A DNA stretch of 6,261 nucleotides from Clostridiales bacterium (GCA_020860025.1 JAJBVC010000144.1:1-6261), one strand, 5' to 3'; shown: positions 1-6,187, numbered from the stretch's first letter. Made by a program: numbers and translations. The notes: generated by a model not told the origin, from the letters alone.

Positions 1-60
1 ATTTTTAATAATGTTTAAATTATACTAATAACAGTTCTTGATTATAAAAAATTTAAGCGC

Positions 61-89
61 TTGACTTTTCAAAATGCGAGAATTATAAT
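61..89 (+). promoter_or_regulatory. Sigma-A-type promoter of the marR-MATE-MATE operon
   Basis: TTGACT at 61-66 (5 of 6 to the -35 consensus) is followed by exactly 17 bases and then a perfect TATAAT at 84-89. Transcription would start near position 96, giving a leader of about 30 bases before the regulator gene. An 8-base palindrome AAGCGCTT (55-62) touches the -35 box. No other comparably good promoter is seen before the downstream genes, so this one probably drives all three. Confidence 0.8.
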
Positions 90-105
90 TATTAGAAATC
101 TAATA
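90..105. promoter_or_regulatory. Inverted repeat, probable MarR operator
   Basis: A perfect two-fold symmetric site, TATTAGA-AA-TCTAATA, has 7-base arms and a 2-base centre. It begins directly after the -10 box and covers the predicted transcription start. A second perfect but simpler palindrome, AATTATAATT (81-90), overlaps the -10 box just upstream. MarR-family dimers typically bind 16-20 base inverted repeats in their own promoters, so autorepression is the natural reading. Binding by the adjacent regulator is inferred. The A+T richness makes some chance symmetry possible. Confidence 0.6.
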
Positions 106-125
106 TTAAGTGAGATGATAAAAAT

Positions 126-554
126 ATGGAATTTCAGGATTTGCTTATAACTACAAACGCAATGCATCGTAAATGCATTGCAAAAATAATTGACGGCACT
201 TCCCTTACAAGAGGACAACCAAAAGTTTTGCGTTATTTAGATAAGCATAACGGCTCCAATCAAACAGAAATAGCCGCAGCTTGTTATATTGAAACAGCTT
301 CTATGACCTCATTGCTTAACGGAATGGAAGAAAACGGTTTAATAGAGCGTAGGCGTGTAAACGGTAATAAGAGAACGTATTATATTTTTTTGACAGATAA
401 AGGAAAAGAAATGTGTCAAATAATCAATATGGCTTTTGATGATGTAAATCAAAAAGTATTTTCCGAAATACCTTTAGATGATCAAAAAATATTTTTAGAG
501 GTATTTGAAAAAATATATAATCAATTAAGTATAATACTTGAAAAAAACAGATGA
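126..554 (+). CDS. MarR-family winged helix-turn-helix transcriptional regulator
   Basis: This 142-residue protein has the usual MarR length and architecture. An N-terminal dimerisation helix (about residues 1-25) leads into 'LTRGQPKVLRYL' (27-38). The helix-turn-helix spans about 47-73 (TEIAAACYIETASMTSLLNG... to NGLI), then comes a beta-wing at 75-90 (RRR...KRTYYIFLT) and 'DKGKEM'. C-terminal helices (about 97-140) complete the dimer interface. The basic wing has NGNKR where many relatives have a D-x-R type turn, so the basic residue is kept. The ribosome binding site is weak (AGTGAG, 109-114, 11 bases before the ATG), which fits a regulator made in small amounts. It lies 11 bases ahead of a MATE pump gene and behind a palindromic promoter. 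It is therefore probably a cytoplasmic, ligand-responsive repressor of its own operon, comparable in layout to MepR. The ligand cannot be read from the sequence. Confidence 0.9.
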   Translation: MEFQDLLITTNAMHRKCIAKIIDGTSLTRGQPKVLRYLDKHNGSNQTEIAAACYIETASMTSLLNGMEENGLIERRRVNGNKRTYYIFLTDKGKEMCQIINMAFDDVNQKVFSEIPLDDQKIFLEVFEKIYNQLSIILEKNR

Positions 555-565
555 TGAGGTAATAA

Positions 566-1930
566 ATGTCTGAAAAAAGAAAAAACATTCCGAATGAAAA
601 TAAAATGGCGGTTATGCCGATACCGAAGCTGTTGACAAATATGTCAATACCTTTAATGTTTTCTCTGCTGATACAAAGTTTGTATAATATAGTGGATGGA
701 ATATTCGTTGCAAAATTAAGTGAAAATGCATTAACGGCAACCTCATTAGCATATCCGTTACAGGTGATTATGATTACCGTATCAGTCGGAACGGCAATAG
801 GTGTAAACGCACAACTTTCAAGACTGCTCGGAGAGAAAAAAGTTAACAATGTTACAAATACAGCGGTAACAGGATTGATTTTAACCGTAGGCAGTTCTTT
901 AATATTTGTTTTCGCAGGGGGATTTTTTGCAAACCAAATTGCTTCGGTTTTGACAAGTGACTCTGAAATTATTCAACTTTGCGGTCAATATCTCCAGATA
1001 TGTATGATATTTTGTTCGGGGATTTTTATTGAAATGATGTTTCAAAGATTTTTGCAGGCTAACGGCAAAACATTTTTAAGTATGGTGTCTTTGGTTGTTG
1101 GGGCTGTAGCTAACATTGTTCTTGACCCTATTATGATATTTGGCTACTTGGGTTGCCCTGCACTGGGTATTCGTGGTGCGGCAACAGCAACTGTTATTGG
1201 TCAATGGCTCGGTTCGTTAATTGCATTTTTACTCAATACCTTTTTTAACCGTGAAGTAAAAATTTCATTTAAAAATTACAAAATGACTAAATCAGCGGTT
1301 AAAAAGATATATATAATCGGTGCTCCAACAATGATAACAAATGGTATGCCATCAGTTATGGTTGCTGTTATGAATGCTATCTTAATGCCGTTTTCATCAT
1401 CCGCCGTCGCCTTTTTCGGAGTGTATTATAAATTACAAAATTTTCTTTTAATGCCGATTAACGGTATGGGTCAGGCGTGTCTGCCTATTATTTCATATAA
1501 TTACGGAACCGGAAATTTTAACAGAATTAAAAAAGTGTTTAAATGCAGTATTCCCGCAACTATTGTAATTTCACTCGTTGCAACGATAATATTTTTTGTT
1601 ATACCGCAACCGTTATTAGAACTTTTTTCGGCAAGCGATGAAATGCTTTCTATCGGTATTGACGGTTTACGAATTATATCAACAACATTCGTATTTGCTT
1701 CTGTTACGGTAATTCTCGGCTACGCCTCATCGGGGCTCGGCAACAGTATTATACTGATGATTGCAACCCTGATTCGTCAGTTCGCAGTACTTTTGCCTAT
1801 AGCTTATTTATTGGCGGTTGTAATGGGAATTAAATATGTGTGGTACGCATTTTTACCGGCTGAAATAATTGCACTGATTTATATAGCAATCTCTTCTAAA
1901 AAATTATATCAAAAAGCGAAAAATACTTAA
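566..1930 (+). CDS. MATE-family multidrug efflux transporter (first of two, MepA-like)
   Basis: The protein has 454 residues, the standard MATE length, with about 12 hydrophobic membrane segments in two six-helix halves. Family signatures are visible. 'IQSLYNIVDGIFVAKL' (36-51) carries the conserved first-helix acidic residue at D44, which in MATE pumps takes part in cation coupling. 'ANIVLDPIMIFG' (182-193) and 'GIRGAATATVIGQ' (201-213) close the first half. 'GMGQACLPIISYNYGTGN' (300-317) is the matching second-half motif. It acts in the cytoplasmic membrane, exporting organic, usually cationic, compounds in exchange for Na+ or H+. The ATG lies 5 bases after GAGGT (556-560), and the gap to the MarR gene is 11 bases, so the two are co-transcribed. 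The MarR-MATE order recalls mepR-mepA, but substrate and coupling ion are unknown. The protein looks intact. I give no gene symbol because orthology to mepA is not established. Confidence 0.9.
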   Translation: MSEKRKNIPNENKMAVMPIPKLLTNMSIPLMFSLLIQSLYNIVDGIFVAKLSENALTATSLAYPLQVIMITVSVGTAIGVNAQLSRLLGEKKVNNVTNTAVTGLILTVGSSLIFVFAGGFFANQIASVLTSDSEIIQLCGQYLQICMIFCSGIFIEMMFQRFLQANGKTFLSMVSLVVGAVANIVLDPIMIFGYLGCPALGIRGAATATVIGQWLGSLIAFLLNTFFNREVKISFKNYKMTKSAVKKIYIIGAPTMITNGMPSVMVAVMNAILMPFSSSAVAFFGVYYKLQNFLLMPINGMGQACLPIISYNYGTGNFNRIKKVFKCSIPATIVISLVATIIFFVIPQPLLELFSASDEMLSIGIDGLRIISTTFVFASVTVILGYASSGLGNSIILMIATLIRQFAVLLPIAYLLAVVMGIKYVWYAFLPAEIIALIYIAISSKKLYQKAKNT

Positions 1931-1963
1931 GCAAAAAATAAAACAGAATGAAATTGGTATTAC

Positions 1964-1969
1964 AGGAGG
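1964..1969 (+). promoter_or_regulatory. Shine-Dalgarno site that decides the start of the second MATE gene
   Basis: AGGAGG lies 3 bases before an ATG (1973) and 9 bases before an in-frame GTG (1979). A further in-frame GTG at 1970 directly abuts it. The 9-base spacing is normal and the 3-base spacing is too tight, so GTG 1979 is favoured. ATG 1973 is the main alternative and would add only two residues. Confidence 0.7.
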
Positions 1970-1978
1970 GTGATGGAA

Positions 1979-3331
1979 GTGAAAACGTTAACAACAGATT
2001 TTACAAAGGGTAATATTCCAAAACAACTTTTTCGATTTGCCTCACCTCTGTTTCTTTCGAGTCTGCTGCAAGTAATCTACAATATGGTAGATATGATTGT
2101 TGTCGGCAATGTGGTCGGCGACGTTGGTTTATCCGCCGTTGCGGTCGGCGGCGATATTTCAAATATGCTTTTGTTTTTGGGAATGGGCTTTGCAAATGCG
2201 GGTCAGGTAATTATTGCACAATATTTGGGAGCCGGAAAAAAGAAACAAATCGGTAGGTTTATCGGAACAATGACTACGGTGCTTACCATTGCGGCAATTA
2301 TACTTTCTGTAATAGGAATTATTTTCTGCAAGGTATTTTTAAGCTGGATGAATACTCCGAAAGAAGCGTTTGAAGAAGCACTTGCATATTCAAACATATG
2401 TATTATAGGTATGGTTTTCATCTACGGTTATAATATTATGAGTGCTATTTTGCGTGGACTCGGTGATGCAAAGCATCCGTTTATATTTGTAAGCATTGCC
2501 TCGGTAATGAATATTATATTGGATATTATTTTTGTTGCAGTTCTGTCTATGGGAGCAGGCGGCGCCGCTTTAGCGACTGTTATCAGTCAGTGTATCAGCT
2601 TTATTTTCAGCGTAATATTCTTGTATAAAAATCGTGAAAACTTAGGATTTGATATACATAAAAAAGATTTTCTTCACATTGACAAAGAAATGTTTGCCGC
2701 TTTAACAAAGCTCGGTATTCCAATGGCAATTAAGAGTGCATCAATTCATTTTTCAAAATTATTTGTAAATTCGTGGATAAATTCCTACGGAGTTGCCGTG
2801 TCAGCATTTGCCGGCGTTGCAAATAAAGTGAACAGTATAAGCAATTTACTTTCAAACGCACTGAATACAGCAGGCTCATCTATGGTAGGGCAAAATATCG
2901 GCGCAAAAACATATAAGCGAGTGCCGAAAATCGCTTTAACAATAACAGCAGCTACGCTCACAATAGCAACGATAATGTCAATACTGATATGTACATTTTC
3001 CAATCAGATATTCGGAATTTTCTCAAAAGAAGAAGGTATACTGATAATAGCCAAAGAATATCTGCCGGTAGCGGTAATTATATTCTTCGCAAGTGCCTGC
3101 CGTGCTCCGGCTAACGCAGTCATAAACGGAAGCGGTAATTACAAAATAAATTTTGTCACGGCAATTCTTGACGGAATTATACTGAGAATCGGTCTGTCCG
3201 TTTTGTTCGGCTTGGGATTAAATATGGAGTATGTCGGCTTTTGGCTCGGAGATGCACTTGCAGGCTTTACACCTATGATTATAGGACTGATATTTTATTT
3301 CAGCGGAAAATGGAAAAGTGTTCAAAATTAA
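1979..3331 (+). CDS. MATE-family efflux transporter (second, distinct subgroup)
   Basis: The protein has about 450 residues with about 12 membrane helices. Residue numbers below count from the upstream GTG at 1970; subtract 3 for the preferred start. It shows 'QVIYNMVDMIVVGNVVG' (34-50) with the conserved helix-1 aspartate D41, 'LRGLGDAKHP' (161-170), 'NIILDIIFVA' (181-190), 'GGAALATVISQ' (197-207) and 'INGSGNYKINF' (385-395). These are typical of a large clostridial MATE group that begins with a short '(T)DFTKGNIPKQLLRFA'-like tail. It is clearly not a recent copy of the preceding pump, because little beyond the family motifs is shared. It follows that gene by about 48 bases with no terminator between, so it is probably the third gene of the MarR-controlled operon. 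It exports unknown substrates across the cytoplasmic membrane using an ion gradient. Its stop codon lies against the terminator stem. Confidence 0.88.
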   Translation: MKTLTTDFTKGNIPKQLFRFASPLFLSSLLQVIYNMVDMIVVGNVVGDVGLSAVAVGGDISNMLLFLGMGFANAGQVIIAQYLGAGKKKQIGRFIGTMTTVLTIAAIILSVIGIIFCKVFLSWMNTPKEAFEEALAYSNICIIGMVFIYGYNIMSAILRGLGDAKHPFIFVSIASVMNIILDIIFVAVLSMGAGGAALATVISQCISFIFSVIFLYKNRENLGFDIHKKDFLHIDKEMFAALTKLGIPMAIKSASIHFSKLFVNSWINSYGVAVSAFAGVANKVNSISNLLSNALNTAGSSMVGQNIGAKTYKRVPKIALTITAATLTIATIMSILICTFSNQIFGIFSKEEGILIIAKEYLPVAVIIFFASACRAPANAVINGSGNYKINFVTAILDGIILRIGLSVLFGLGLNMEYVGFWLGDALAGFTPMIIGLIFYFSGKWKSVQN

Positions 3332-3366
3332 AAAAGGCTGTCTCGATTTTGAGGCAGTCTTTTTTA
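3331..3366 (+). terminator. Intrinsic terminator of the efflux operon, partly bidirectional
   Basis: Bases 3331-3344 pair with 3351-3364 around the 6-base loop GATTTT. As + strand RNA the 14-base-pair stem is continuous (AAAAAGGCUGUCUC with GAGGCAGUCUUUUU), including two G-U wobbles, and ends in a run of U. Read from the - strand, the same two positions become A-C mismatches. A T-run is also present there, so it can probably stop murC transcription as well, though less well. It sits between convergent genes and overlaps the last base of the MATE stop codon. Confidence 0.88.
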
Positions 3367-3378
3367 GAGCATATAAAA

Positions 3379-4761
3379 TTACTTTGTCTGCTGTTTTAGC
3401 TTATTTACCATCATTCGTGCAACTTTATAAATGTCGCCGCAGCCGAGCGTTATTACTAAATCGCCGTCCTTTGCGTTTGCAAGAACATAATCGCATATTT
3501 CTTCAAAGGTATCAAGCTGAACGCTGTTCGGTACTTTAACCGCAAGGTCGCTTGCGTGAATACCGATAGTATTGACCTCTCTGCTTCCCATAATAGCTGA
3601 TATAACGCATTTGTCGGCAATCTGAAGCACCTTGGCAAAATCGTCAAGCAAAAGTGATGTTCTGCTGAATGTAAAAGGCTGGTGAACCGCCCAAACATTG
3701 TTGAAGCCCATTTTTTTTGCAGCCTCAAGTGTAACCTTAATTTCAGCAGGATGATGAGCGTAGTCGTCGGCAAATGTAATGCCATTATATTTGCCGAGAA
3801 GTTCAAATCGTCTTGAAGCTCCTTTAAACGCTTTAAGTCCCGCACAAATGCTTTTTACATCAGCGCCGCTTTCATACGCCGCAGCAAAAGCGCAAAGAGA
3901 ATTTAAAATATTATGCTCGCCCGGAACAGAAAGCTCAACCGTCGTAATAAATTCGCCGTTATGGTATACGTCATAGTGAGAGTGAAAACCACCCGGTACA
4001 ACTACGTTTTCTGCAACCCATTCGTTTTTCGGATTTCTGCCGACCGAAATCAACTTTTTACCGTTTATTCCCCTTAAAGTGTCAACGGTATTTTCATCGT
4101 CGCCGTTATATATAATTGTTTTTGTGGTCTTATCCGCAAACGCTCTGAATGATTTTTTTATATTTTCAAGATTACCAAAAAAGTCAAGGTGATCCTCGTC
4201 AATATTAAGTATAACGGCAATATCGGGATTCATCTTCAAAAATGTATTGTTAAATTCACAGCTTTCGCATACAAAATTTTGACTTTTTCCGTATCTTCCG
4301 TAAGCGTCGATTGCAGGCAGCTTTCCGCCTATAACCGCACTTGGGTCAAGCCCTGCCTCAAGAAGTACCTGAGTAATCATCGAGGTGGTTGTAGTCTTAC
4401 CATGAGTTCCGCATACACCTATACAGTTCGTAAATATTCTGCTCATTGCTCCCAAAAGCTCGGCTCGCTCAAAACAGGGAAAATTTGCCTTTGCATATTC
4501 AAGCTCTTCATTACCCGCAAGAATGGCATTTGTATAAATTACAAGCTCGGTGTCGCTTGAAATATTTTCTTTCACCTGACCGAGAAATACCTTTGCACCC
4601 TCACGCTCAATTCTGCGAAACGTTTCCGTATCGTTATTATCAGAGCCGGAAACATTGTAACCGAGCGAAACGAGTATTTCGGCAAGCGGACACATACCTG
4701 CTCCGCCTATACCGATAAAATGAACATTTTTAACCTGTTTTAATAATGTATCTATATCCAT
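3379..4761 (-). CDS. murC: UDP-N-acetylmuramate--L-alanine ligase
   Basis: MurC joins L-alanine to UDP-MurNAc using ATP, the first amino-acid addition in cytoplasmic peptidoglycan precursor synthesis. At 460 residues it has the usual length. The N-terminal UDP-binding domain opens with 'FIGIGGAGMCPLAEIL' (15-30). The central ATPase domain has the P-loop 'GTHGKTTTT' (118-126), 'CESCEFNNTF' (165-174) and 'LNIDEDHLDFF' (185-195), with 'PGEHNILNSLCA' (280-291) near its end. The C-terminal domain has 'RRFE' (317-320), 'DDYAHHPAEI' (332-341) and 'QPFTFSRT' (361-368). The C-E-x-C-E form at 165-169, in place of E-A-D-E, belongs to a branch common in Clostridia. The start ATG lies 9 bases after GGAGG (4771-4775 on this strand). 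The gene stands alone: it converges on the efflux operon and diverges from dpaA, away from any mur or fts cluster within the window. All key motifs appear intact. Confidence 0.97.
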   Translation of the reverse strand: MDIDTLLKQVKNVHFIGIGGAGMCPLAEILVSLGYNVSGSDNNDTETFRRIEREGAKVFLGQVKENISSDTELVIYTNAILAGNEELEYAKANFPCFERAELLGAMSRIFTNCIGVCGTHGKTTTTSMITQVLLEAGLDPSAVIGGKLPAIDAYGRYGKSQNFVCESCEFNNTFLKMNPDIAVILNIDEDHLDFFGNLENIKKSFRAFADKTTKTIIYNGDDENTVDTLRGINGKKLISVGRNPKNEWVAENVVVPGGFHSHYDVYHNGEFITTVELSVPGEHNILNSLCAFAAAYESGADVKSICAGLKAFKGASRRFELLGKYNGITFADDYAHHPAEIKVTLEAAKKMGFNNVWAVHQPFTFSRTSLLLDDFAKVLQIADKCVISAIMGSREVNTIGIHASDLAVKVPNSVQLDTFEEICDYVLANAKDGDLVITLGCGDIYKVARMMVNKLKQQTK

Positions 4762-4802
4762 ATTTCATTTCCTCCGAAAAATACAACTCTTTACAACTTA
4801 CT

Positions 4803-4831
4803 ATTATACTACCACTTTGACAAAAAATAAA
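4803..4831 (-). promoter_or_regulatory. Probable murC promoter
   Basis: On the - strand a perfect TATAAT (4808 down to 4803) lies about 42 bases before the murC start codon. It predicts a start of transcription near 4796 and a leader of about 35 bases. The -35 position at 17-base spacing reads TTTATT (4831-4826), only 3 of 6 to consensus, and there is no TG extension. The -10 is convincing and the -35 is weak. Confidence 0.55.
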
Positions 4832-4843
4832 TACAAAAGTTCA

Positions 4844-4872
4844 TTAACTAATATTTTTTTATCTCATAGAAT
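4844..4872 (+). promoter_or_regulatory. Probable dpaAB promoter, sigma-A or sigma-K type
   Basis: Two readings share these bases. As sigma-A: TTAACT (4844-4849), 17 bases, TAGAAT (4867-4872). As sigma-K: AC (4847-4848), 16 bases, CATAGAATG (4865-4873), which matches the published AC-N16/17-CATANNNTA pattern except for its final A. Both readings would start transcription near 4879, about 23 bases before the dpaA start. In Bacillus subtilis the dipicolinate synthase operon is transcribed late in the mother cell by sigma-K, so the second reading makes biological sense. Sequence alone cannot decide. Confidence 0.5.
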
Positions 4873-4886
4873 GTAAAAAGAATGTA

Positions 4887-4892
4887 GAGGTG
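4887..4892 (+). promoter_or_regulatory. Shine-Dalgarno site that decides the dpaA start
   Basis: GAGGTG matches the anti-Shine-Dalgarno complement over six bases and lies 9 bases before ATG 4902. An in-frame GTG at 4890 is inside this site, so it cannot use it. A second ATG at 4905 would be 12 bases away. ATG 4902 is therefore preferred. Confidence 0.7.
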
Positions 4893-4901
4893 TTCTGTTT
4901 T

Positions 4902-5627
4902 ATGATGCTAAAAACATTTATTGTTCCTTTCACCGATGATAAAAGAATGGAGTTTGCAAAGGAGCATTTGGAGTATTTAGGGTATGAAAGCGTAAATGAA
5001 ATTCAAAAAGCAGACTTTGTACTTTTGCCGATACCTGCAAAAAAGGCTATGTTTAACGGCTTGGAAAACAAAATTGTTTTTTTCGGCGCAGGTGACTTTA
5101 AAGGCTATGATTATAACGATAACGAGACTTTTTTAATTAAGAATTCCTACCTTACGGCTGAGGGCGCAATAGCTCTTTTCAAAGAAAGCTGTGACAGAGC
5201 ACTGTATAATTCAGACGTTCTGCTTGTCGGCTACGGCAGAATTGCCAAAGCTTTGCACCGTATACTCAATGCTATGGGATGCAGAGTTACTGTCTGTGTA
5301 CGCAAGCAGTCGGCATTTGCCGAGGCTATTTATAATAATGCAAGGGTTATTACTTTTGAAGAATTAAAAATTGAGAGCAATTATAATGCTGTTTTTAATA
5401 CCGTTCCTCATATTGTATTTACAAAAAATGAAATTGACGCACTAAGCGGCGACACAATTCTTATTGACCTTGCGTCATTTCCCGGCGGAGTTGATACGTT
5501 ATACGCATCGTCAAAGGGCGTAAAACTTATTGACGGAAAAAAGCTTCCGTCGAGATACTCAAAAGAAACAGCCGGAAAATTCATAGCCCAGGCAGTAGAC
5601 GAAATGATAAAGGAGGAACTGATTTGA
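4902..5627 (+). CDS. dpaA: Dipicolinate synthase subunit A (SpoVFA)
   Basis: With DpaB this protein makes dipicolinic acid from a lysine-pathway intermediate (dihydrodipicolinate) in the mother cell during sporulation. Calcium dipicolinate then loads the spore core. From ATG 4902 it has 241 residues. An N-terminal domain (about 1-100) contains 'ADFVLLPIPA' and 'LTAEGAIAL'. A Rossmann dinucleotide-binding domain starts at 'VLLVGYGRIAKALHRILNAMGCRVTV', about residues 106-131. Later come 'FNTVPHIVFTKNEID', 'LIDLASFPGGVDTLYA' and 'LPSRYSKETAGKFIA', which match the DpaA C-terminal pattern. It is clearly shorter than the Bacillus protein, which is close to 300 residues; the difference lies in the N-terminal domain. 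The glycine motif reads G-x-G-x-x-A rather than G-x-G-x-x-G. The stop codon overlaps the dpaB start, so the two are translated in tandem. Family assignment is firm; the short form looks genuine, as no upstream in-frame extension with a start is visible. Confidence 0.93.
   Translation: MMLKTFIVPFTDDKRMEFAKEHLEYLGYESVNEIQKADFVLLPIPAKKAMFNGLENKIVFFGAGDFKGYDYNDNETFLIKNSYLTAEGAIALFKESCDRALYNSDVLLVGYGRIAKALHRILNAMGCRVTVCVRKQSAFAEAIYNNARVITFEELKIESNYNAVFNTVPHIVFTKNEIDALSGDTILIDLASFPGGVDTLYASSKGVKLIDGKKLPSRYSKETAGKFIAQAVDEMIKEELI
5611..5616 (+). promoter_or_regulatory. Shine-Dalgarno site of dpaB inside the end of dpaA
   Basis: A perfect AGGAGG lies 7 bases before a TTG start (5624). It supports that rare start codon, which overlaps the dpaA stop as TTGA (5624-5627). 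Confidence 0.85.
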
Positions 5628-6187
5628 ATATAGGATATTGCTTAACAGGCTCTTTTTGTACATTTAATAAATCAATCAAAGCACTTGAAAAATTAGTTGC
5701 CGCAGGCAATAATGTAACGCCGATTATGAGTGAAAACGCATATTCGATTGACACACGCTTCGGTGACGCAACAGATTTTCAAAACAAGCTTATTCAAATA
5801 ACGGGAAACAGTATAATTCACACTATTGAACAAGCTGAACCGATAGGACCAAAAAAGATGTTTGACGTTTTGGCGATTGTTCCGTGTACCGGCAATACGC
5901 TTGCAAAGCTTGCAAACGGAATAACGGATACGTCTGTTACTATGGCTGCAAAAAGTCATATACGAAATGCAAGACCTATTGTTGTCGGCGTTTCAACAAA
6001 TGACGCTTTGGGCGCTGCCGCCAAGAACATCGGTATGCTTTTAAATTATAAAAATTATTATTTTGTTCCGTTTGGAATGGATAACTGCCTGCTTAAACCT
6101 AAATCTATGGTTTGCGATTTTACAAAAGTATCGGAAACGATAGAAAAAGCGGTTGACGGCGAGGAAATTCTAAAGAAAATATATTGA
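5624..6187 (+). CDS. dpaB: Dipicolinate synthase subunit B (SpoVFB), flavoprotein family
   Basis: This is the second subunit of dipicolinate synthase. It is a 187-residue protein with the flavoprotein (phosphopantothenoylcysteine decarboxylase-like) fold. It opens with 'IGYCLTGSFCTF' (3-14), the nucleotide-binding strand and loop. It then has the highly characteristic 'VPCTGNTLAKLANGITDTSVTMAAKSHIRNARP' stretch at about 86-118 with C88, followed by 'STNDALGAAAKNIGMLLN' (124-141), 'YYFVPFGMDN' (145-154) and 'KPKSMVCDF' (158-166). Length is close to the Bacillus protein (about 200). Translation starts at TTG, placed by a perfect AGGAGG, and overlaps dpaA by 4 bases, so the two subunits are probably made in balanced amounts. 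No asd, dapG or dapA gene follows inside the window. A new promoter begins in the dpaB stop codon instead, so dpaAB may be a two-gene unit here. Confidence 0.95.
   Translation: MNIGYCLTGSFCTFNKSIKALEKLVAAGNNVTPIMSENAYSIDTRFGDATDFQNKLIQITGNSIIHTIEQAEPIGPKKMFDVLAIVPCTGNTLAKLANGITDTSVTMAAKSHIRNARPIVVGVSTNDALGAAAKNIGMLLNYKNYYFVPFGMDNCLLKPKSMVCDFTKVSETIEKAVDGEEILKKIY

Noticed and set aside
1..50. Possible - strand promoter (TATAAT at 24-19) for a divergent gene to the left.
   Set aside because: The -10 match is good, but the -35 position reads only TTATAA and the region is very A+T-rich. Nothing to the left is visible to support a gene.
424..849. Open frame of 141 codons on the - strand across the end of the MarR gene and the start of the first MATE gene.
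   Set aside because: It is antisense to two well-supported genes and has no ribosome binding site or family motif. Its hydrophobic character mirrors the membrane protein coded opposite.
3318..3539. Open frame on the + strand running through the terminator into murC antisense.
   Set aside because: It contains the terminator hairpin, lies over the last part of murC, and its translation shows no recognisable protein features.
3456..3845. Open frame on the - strand overlapping murC in another frame.
   Set aside because: It is a frame shadow of murC, which has intact motifs throughout, so it is not evidence of a frameshift.
4189..4560. Open frame of 123 codons on the + strand inside murC.
   Set aside because: It is antisense to the conserved ATPase domain of murC, where strong protein constraint lies on the other strand; it has no supporting ribosome binding site.
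4762..4901. Riboswitch or small RNA in the murC-dpaA gap.
   Set aside because: The gap is almost fully used by two promoters and two ribosome binding sites; leaders are about 20-35 bases and no stable stem is visible.
5693..5959. Open frame of 88 codons on the - strand inside dpaB.
   Set aside because: It is antisense to conserved dpaB motifs, with a basic, cysteine-rich translation typical of a shadow frame.
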